Origin: JANNPJ01 sp965200525
GTDB taxonomy: Bacteria; Actinomycetota; Actinomycetes; Actinomycetales; Kineosporiaceae
Reading direction: 5' to 3'
Assembly (NCBI GenBank): GCA_965200525.1
Contig: OZ241368.1
Span: 5,766,001 to 5,830,000, forward strand
DNA length: 64,000 nucleotides
The translations under genes and the position numbers were made by a program. Position 1 is the stretch's first letter. The number at the start of each line of letters is the position of its first letter. The notes under the pieces are model-generated. The model ran no database searches, was not told the DNA's origin, and was given only the letters and a program-made list of their open reading frames with translations. Shown here piece after piece: positions 60,176-64,000 of the stretch.

Positions 60176-60235
60176 CCCGAGCCGAACCGAGCCGAGCCGA
60201 ACCGAGCCGAGCCGAGCCGGGCCGGGCCTGGCCTG
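60176..60235. repeat. degenerate pentanucleotide array (GCCGA)n before aspS
   Basis: Twelve 5-bp units (CCCGA, GCCGA, ACCGA and so on, decaying to GCCTG) directly after the stop of the preceding gene. TAGAAT at 60273-60278 then supplies a likely aspS -10, and AAAGG lies upstream of the aspS GTG. Confidence 0.85.
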
Positions 60236-60350
60236 GCGGTGGCGGTGGTTCGGCTGGTGGGTGCCAGGCTCGTAGAATCGCGGGGTACTCACGTCGTCCG
60301 TGGATCCGCAGTCGGATCCGGAACGGACTCCTCGCCAGAAAGGTTCTCCC

Positions 60351-62132
60351 GTGCTGCGCACTCACCAGGCCGGCGCCCTGCGCGCCGACCACGTCGGCGA
60401 CACCGTGATCCTCACCGGCTGGGTCGCCTCCCGGCGCGATCACGGTGGGGTGGCGTTCGTCGACCTGCGCGATGCCTCCGGCGTCGTGCAGGTGGTGGTG
60501 CGCGACGAGGCGGTGGCCCACGGCCTGCGCTCGGAGTTCTGCCTGCGGGTCACCGGCGAGGTCGCGCTGCGCCCGTCCGGCAACGAGAACCCGGCTCTGG
60601 CCACCGGCCTGGTCGAGGTGATCGCCACCGAGGTGGAGGTGCTGAGCGAGTCGGCCCCGCTGCCGTTCCAGCTCGATGAGCACATCGAGGTCGGCGAGGA
60701 GGTCCGGCTCAAGTACCGCTATCTCGACCTGCGCCGCTCCGGGCCGGCCCACAACCTGCGGCTGCGCAGCCAGGTCAACCGGGCCGCGCGCGACGTCCTC
60801 TACGAACGCGACTTCGTCGAGATCGAGACGCCCACCCTGACCCGCTCCACGCCCGAGGGCGCCCGCGACTTCGTGGTGCCGGCCCGGCTCAAGCCCGGCT
60901 CCTGGTACGCGCTGCCGCAGAGCCCGCAGCTGTTCAAGCAGCTGCTGATGGTCGGCGGCATGGAACGCTACTTCCAGATCGCCCGCTGCTACCGGGACGA
61001 GGACTTCCGGGCCGACCGGCAGCCCGAGTTCACCCAGCTCGACGTCGAGATGAGCTTCGTCGAGGAGGACGACATCATCGAGATGGGCGAGGCCGTACTG
61101 GCCGCGCTCTGGAAGCTGATCGGCCACGAGATCCCGCTGCCGATCCCGCGGATGACCTACGCCGAGGCGATGACCCGGTTCGGCAGCGACAAGCCCGACC
61201 TGCGGTTCGGCAACGAGCTGGTCGAGGTGACCAAGTACTTCGCCGGCACGCCGTTCCGGGTGTTCCAGGCCGACTACGTCGGTGCCGTGGTGATGCCCGG
61301 TGGGGCCTCGCAGCCACGCAAGCAGCTCGACGCCTGGCAGGAGTGGGCCAAGCAGCGCGGCGCCCGGGGTCTGGCCTACGTGCTGGTCGGGGCCGACGGC
61401 GAGCTCGGCGGGCCGGTGGCCAAGAACCTGTCCGAGGCCGAGCGGGCCGGCCTGGCGGCCGAGGTCGGCGCCCAGCCCGGCGACTGCGTGTTCTTCGCCG
61501 CCGGTGCGATCGCGTCGTCCCGGGCGCTGCTCGGTGCGGCCCGGCTCGAGATCGGCCACCGCTGCGGCCTGATCGACGACTCCGCCTGGCAGTTCGTCTG
61601 GATCGTCGACGCGCCGTTGTTCGAGTCCAGCGCCGACGCCACCGCCAGCGGCGACGTCGCGGTCGGGGCCGGCGCCTGGACCGCCGTCCACCACGCCTTC
61701 ACCTCACCCAAGCCGGAGTGGATCGACCGGTTCGAGTCCGACCCGGGCAACGCCCTGGCCTACGCCTACGACATCGTCTGCAACGGCAACGAGATCGGCG
61801 GCGGGTCGATCCGTATCCATTCCCGGGCGGTTCAGGAGCGGGTGTTCGCGATGATGGGGATCACCCAGGAGGAGGCCGAGGAGAAGTTCGGCTTCCTGCT
61901 CGAGGCGTTCAAGTTCGGCGCCCCGCCGCACGGCGGGATCGCCTTCGGCTGGGACCGGATCGTGATGCTGCTGGCCGGGGCCGACAGCCTGCGCGAGGTG
62001 ATCGCCTTCCCCAAGTCCGGCGGTGGTTACGACCCGCTGACCGCCGCGCCCGCCCCGATCACCCCGGCCCAGCGCAAGGAAGCCGGCGTCGACTTCGTCC
62101 CGCCCAAGCCCAAGACCCCCACCGACGCCTGA
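60351..62132 (+). CDS. aspS: aspartyl-tRNA synthetase, probably non-discriminating
   Basis: 593 aa from GTG 60351. Class IIb synthetase: OB anticodon-binding domain (1-105), catalytic core with motif 1, YRDEDFRADRQPEFTQLD (motif 2), bacterial GAD insertion (about 290-420) and motif 3 with GIAFGWDRIVML. His31 in SRRDHGG is the residue found in non-discriminating enzymes such as that of Pseudomonas aeruginosa (Leu in E. coli), suggesting it also forms Asp-tRNA-Asn for GatCAB. No asnS is seen in this window. Confidence 0.95.
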   Translation: MLRTHQAGALRADHVGDTVILTGWVASRRDHGGVAFVDLRDASGVVQVVVRDEAVAHGLRSEFCLRVTGEVALRPSGNENPALATGLVEVIATEVEVLSESAPLPFQLDEHIEVGEEVRLKYRYLDLRRSGPAHNLRLRSQVNRAARDVLYERDFVEIETPTLTRSTPEGARDFVVPARLKPGSWYALPQSPQLFKQLLMVGGMERYFQIARCYRDEDFRADRQPEFTQLDVEMSFVEEDDIIEMGEAVLAALWKLIGHEIPLPIPRMTYAEAMTRFGSDKPDLRFGNELVEVTKYFAGTPFRVFQADYVGAVVMPGGASQPRKQLDAWQEWAKQRGARGLAYVLVGADGELGGPVAKNLSEAERAGLAAEVGAQPGDCVFFAAGAIASSRALLGAARLEIGHRCGLIDDSAWQFVWIVDAPLFESSADATASGDVAVGAGAWTAVHHAFTSPKPEWIDRFESDPGNALAYAYDIVCNGNEIGGGSIRIHSRAVQERVFAMMGITQEEAEEKFGFLLEAFKFGAPPHGGIAFGWDRIVMLLAGADSLREVIAFPKSGGGYDPLTAAPAPITPAQRKEAGVDFVPPKPKTPTDA

Positions 62133-62279
62133 TCCTCCGTCCCCCGAGGTCGTCCGACCTGAGCCAGGATCTGCCCTACCGCCTGGGGCAGATCCCGGCT
62201 CAGGCCGTCGCCGCCCCCGGAATCGACCCCGGGGAGGGGGCGGATGGGTGTCGGTGGGGGCGGATAGCCTGCAGGCACG

Positions 62280-63707
62280 ATGGCTGACCTGTTCTCCGCG
62301 GATCTGGATGACGACGACGGGGCCGACGCGCCCGGGGGCGATCGGCTGCCGCTGGCCGTCCGGATGCGACCGCGCAGTGTGGCCGAGCTGGTCGGGCAGG
62401 AACACCTGCTCGCCCCCGGCTCGCCGCTGAACCGGCTGGCCGAAGGGGCCGACGGCGTGGCCGGGCCGATGTCGGTGATCCTCTGGGGCCCGCCCGGCTC
62501 GGGCAAGACCACGCTGGCCCATGTCGTCTCCCGGGCCGTCGGCCGCCGGTTCGTGGAGCTCTCGGCGATCACCGCCGGGGTCAAGGACGTGCGCCGGGTG
62601 ATGGAGGAGGCCCGCGACGCCCGCGACCTGCACGGCATGCGGACCGTGCTTTTCCTGGACGAGATCCACCGGTTCACCAAGGCCCAGCAGGACGGCCTGC
62701 TGCCCGGGGTCGAGAACCGGTGGGTGATCCTGGTCGCCGCGACCACCGAGAACCCCTCGTTCAACGTGGTCTCGCCGCTGCTGTCGCGCTCGCTGCTGCT
62801 CACCCTCAGATCGCTGGACGACGACGCGATCACGGCGCTGGTCCGCCGGGCGGTGACCGACCCGCGGGGGCTGGGCGGCACGGTCCGGCTCAGCGACGAG
62901 GCGGCCGAGCACCTGGTCCGACTGGCCGCCGGTGACGCCCGCCGGGCCCTGACCGCTCTGGAGGCCGCGGCCGGCAGCGCCCTGGCCGAGCGGCCGCCCA
63001 CCGAGCCGACCGGCGATGACCGCCCGGACGTCGATCGCGGCGACGTCGCGGTCGAACCGCCGCTGATCACGCTGGCCGACGCCGAGCGCGCGGTCGACCG
63101 GGCCGCCGTCCGTTACGACCGGGCCGGTGACCAGCACTACGACATCGCCAGCGCGCTGATCAAGTCGTTGCGCGGTTCCGACGTCGATGCCGCCCTGCAT
63201 TACGTGGCCCGGATGCTGGAGGCGGGGGAGGACCCGCGGTTCGTCGCCCGCCGGCTGGTGATCGCGGCCAGCGAGGAGATCGGGATGGCCGACCCGACCG
63301 CGTTGCAGACGGCCGTCGCCGCGGCCCAGGCGGTGCAGTTGATCGGCATGCCCGAGGCCCGGATCATCCTGGCCCAGGCGACCGTGCACCTGGCCATGGC
63401 GCCCAAGTCGAACGCCTCGTACCTGGCGTTGAACGCGGCCATCGCCGACGTCCGGGCCGGGGTCGGCGGCAACGTGCCGGTCCACCTTCGCGACAGCCAT
63501 TATTCGGGTGCGCAACGGCTGGGCCACGGGCAGGGTTATCAGTACGCCCACGACGATCCGCGGGGCGTGGTCAGCCAGCAGTACGCCCCCGACGACGTCG
63601 TCGGGCGGGACTACTACGTGCCGACCGAGCGCGGGGCCGAGCGGGGCATGCCCGAACGGCTGGCCCGGTTACGCGCCGTACTGAGGTCGGCGGGCAAGCG
63701 CCGCTGA
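62280..63707 (+). CDS. rarA: replication-associated recombination AAA+ ATPase RarA (MgsA)
   Basis: 475 aa, ATG 9 nt after TAGCCT (62265-62270), probably leaderless. N-terminal VRMRPRSVAELVGQEHLL, Walker A GPPGSGKTT, Walker B VLFLDEIHRF, sensor 1 ATTENPSFNV, then the C-terminal tetramerisation part with DQHYDIASALIKSLRGSDVDAA and YLALNAAIADVR. It acts at stalled forks. Position after aspS matches mycobacteria apart from intervening genes lost here. Confidence 0.95.
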   Translation: MADLFSADLDDDDGADAPGGDRLPLAVRMRPRSVAELVGQEHLLAPGSPLNRLAEGADGVAGPMSVILWGPPGSGKTTLAHVVSRAVGRRFVELSAITAGVKDVRRVMEEARDARDLHGMRTVLFLDEIHRFTKAQQDGLLPGVENRWVILVAATTENPSFNVVSPLLSRSLLLTLRSLDDDAITALVRRAVTDPRGLGGTVRLSDEAAEHLVRLAAGDARRALTALEAAAGSALAERPPTEPTGDDRPDVDRGDVAVEPPLITLADAERAVDRAAVRYDRAGDQHYDIASALIKSLRGSDVDAALHYVARMLEAGEDPRFVARRLVIAASEEIGMADPTALQTAVAAAQAVQLIGMPEARIILAQATVHLAMAPKSNASYLALNAAIADVRAGVGGNVPVHLRDSHYSGAQRLGHGQGYQYAHDDPRGVVSQQYAPDDVVGRDYYVPTERGAERGMPERLARLRAVLRSAGKRR

Positions 63708-63781
63708 ACCGGCGCATTGCCCCGACCGCGATAGGGTCAGGCCCGGCACGGCTACAGACAGTGCATGAGAAAGGGAACTCC

Positions 63782-64000
63782 ATGGACACGGTGGGGCTGA
63801 TCGTGGCCATTGCCTTCGCGGGGCTGGTCGGTGCGGTCGCGATTCCGTTGTGGAAGCTGGGCAAGGTGCTCGACCAGGCCCGGGTCTCGGTGCGGGACCT
63901 GTCCGACGGTGCGCTTCCGCTGCTGACCGAGGTCACCACGACGGTGGCCTCGACGAACCAGCAGTTGGGCAAGGTCGACACGATCACCAACAACGTCGCC
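63782..64000 (+). CDS. DUF948-domain membrane protein, 3' end outside window
   Basis: 73 residues visible from ATG 63782 (AAAGGG 8 nt upstream). One transmembrane helix (GLIVAIAFAGLVGAVAIPLW) followed by a helical segment with VLDQARVSVRDLSDGALPLL and TTTVASTNQQLGKVD, the DUF948 pattern of small actinobacterial membrane proteins found after rarA. Function unknown. A TAGGGT at 63732 may be its -10. Confidence 0.85.
   Translation, partial: MDTVGLIVAIAFAGLVGAVAIPLWKLGKVLDQARVSVRDLSDGALPLLTEVTTTVASTNQQLGKVDTITNNVA

Noticed and set aside
60176..60235. CRISPR array or RNA gene
   Set aside because: The region is a 5-bp degenerate tandem array without spacers. No CRISPR repeat-spacer pattern, rRNA or convincing tRNA cloverleaf was seen anywhere in the window.

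Overview
The window is from a high-GC actinobacterium. The evidence is strong G/C bias at third codon positions, frequent GTG starts, many leaderless promoters (a TANNNT hexamer 6-9 nt before the start codon), a phosphatidylinositol-mannoside pathway, an F420-type luciferase-like oxidoreductase, a SigE-type sigma factor, an IdeR/DtxR-like iron box and an actinobacterial LexA box. From about 25.8 kb to the end the gene order follows the Mycobacterium tuberculosis thrS-to-rarA segment (thrS, HIT, pgsA, acyltransferase, pimA, pdxS, pdxT, yebC, ruvCAB, yajC-secD-secF, apt, rel, cyclophilin, MBL hydrolase, Rv2578c-like radical SAM, aspS, rarA). Genus cannot be fixed by eye; a Kineosporiales- or Frankiales-like lineage is a guess.

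Region 1 (1-12.7 kb) is accessory and looks like the edge of a small specialised-metabolite locus. A leftward operon (FAD monooxygenase, KAS III-like enzyme with an altered active site, HAD phosphatase, MDR reductase leaving the window) diverges from a rightward operon (SnoaL-like protein, AfsA-family butyrolactone synthase, FAD monooxygenase fused to an alpha/beta hydrolase). An HxlR regulator, a discrete acyl carrier protein and a soluble two-component pair follow. AfsA, ACP, KAS III-like enzyme and phosphatase together suggest a gamma-butyrolactone/butenolide-type product or signal. From 10.7 to 12.0 kb lie a frameshifted lipoprotein and a decayed regulator.

Region 2 (12.2-25.7 kb) is mixed: a lipoprotein, a PhzS-like monooxygenase, VanW, a MerR/epimerase pair, an autoregulated TetR/thioesterase pair, a DUF2470 protein behind an iron box, a GT-C-like membrane protein, and a sigma factor module in which the secreted protein before the sigma factor and the membrane protein after it carry the same duplicated extracellular domain (four copies). 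An epimerase and a polytopic protein with an EACC1-like N-terminus follow.

Region 3 (25.8-64 kb) is the conserved core. It is interrupted between thrS and the HIT gene by about 6 kb holding a decayed DUF222/HNH gene, a P-loop kinase, a deaminase, an LLM oxidoreductase and a duplicated HTTM membrane-protein pair arranged around a DCC thiol oxidoreductase. The core genes serve aminoacylation (thrS, aspS), phosphatidylinositol mannoside synthesis, pyridoxal phosphate synthesis, Holliday-junction processing, Sec export, purine salvage and the stringent response. Short tandem repeats, often 15 bp and often at gene ends, recur through the window.
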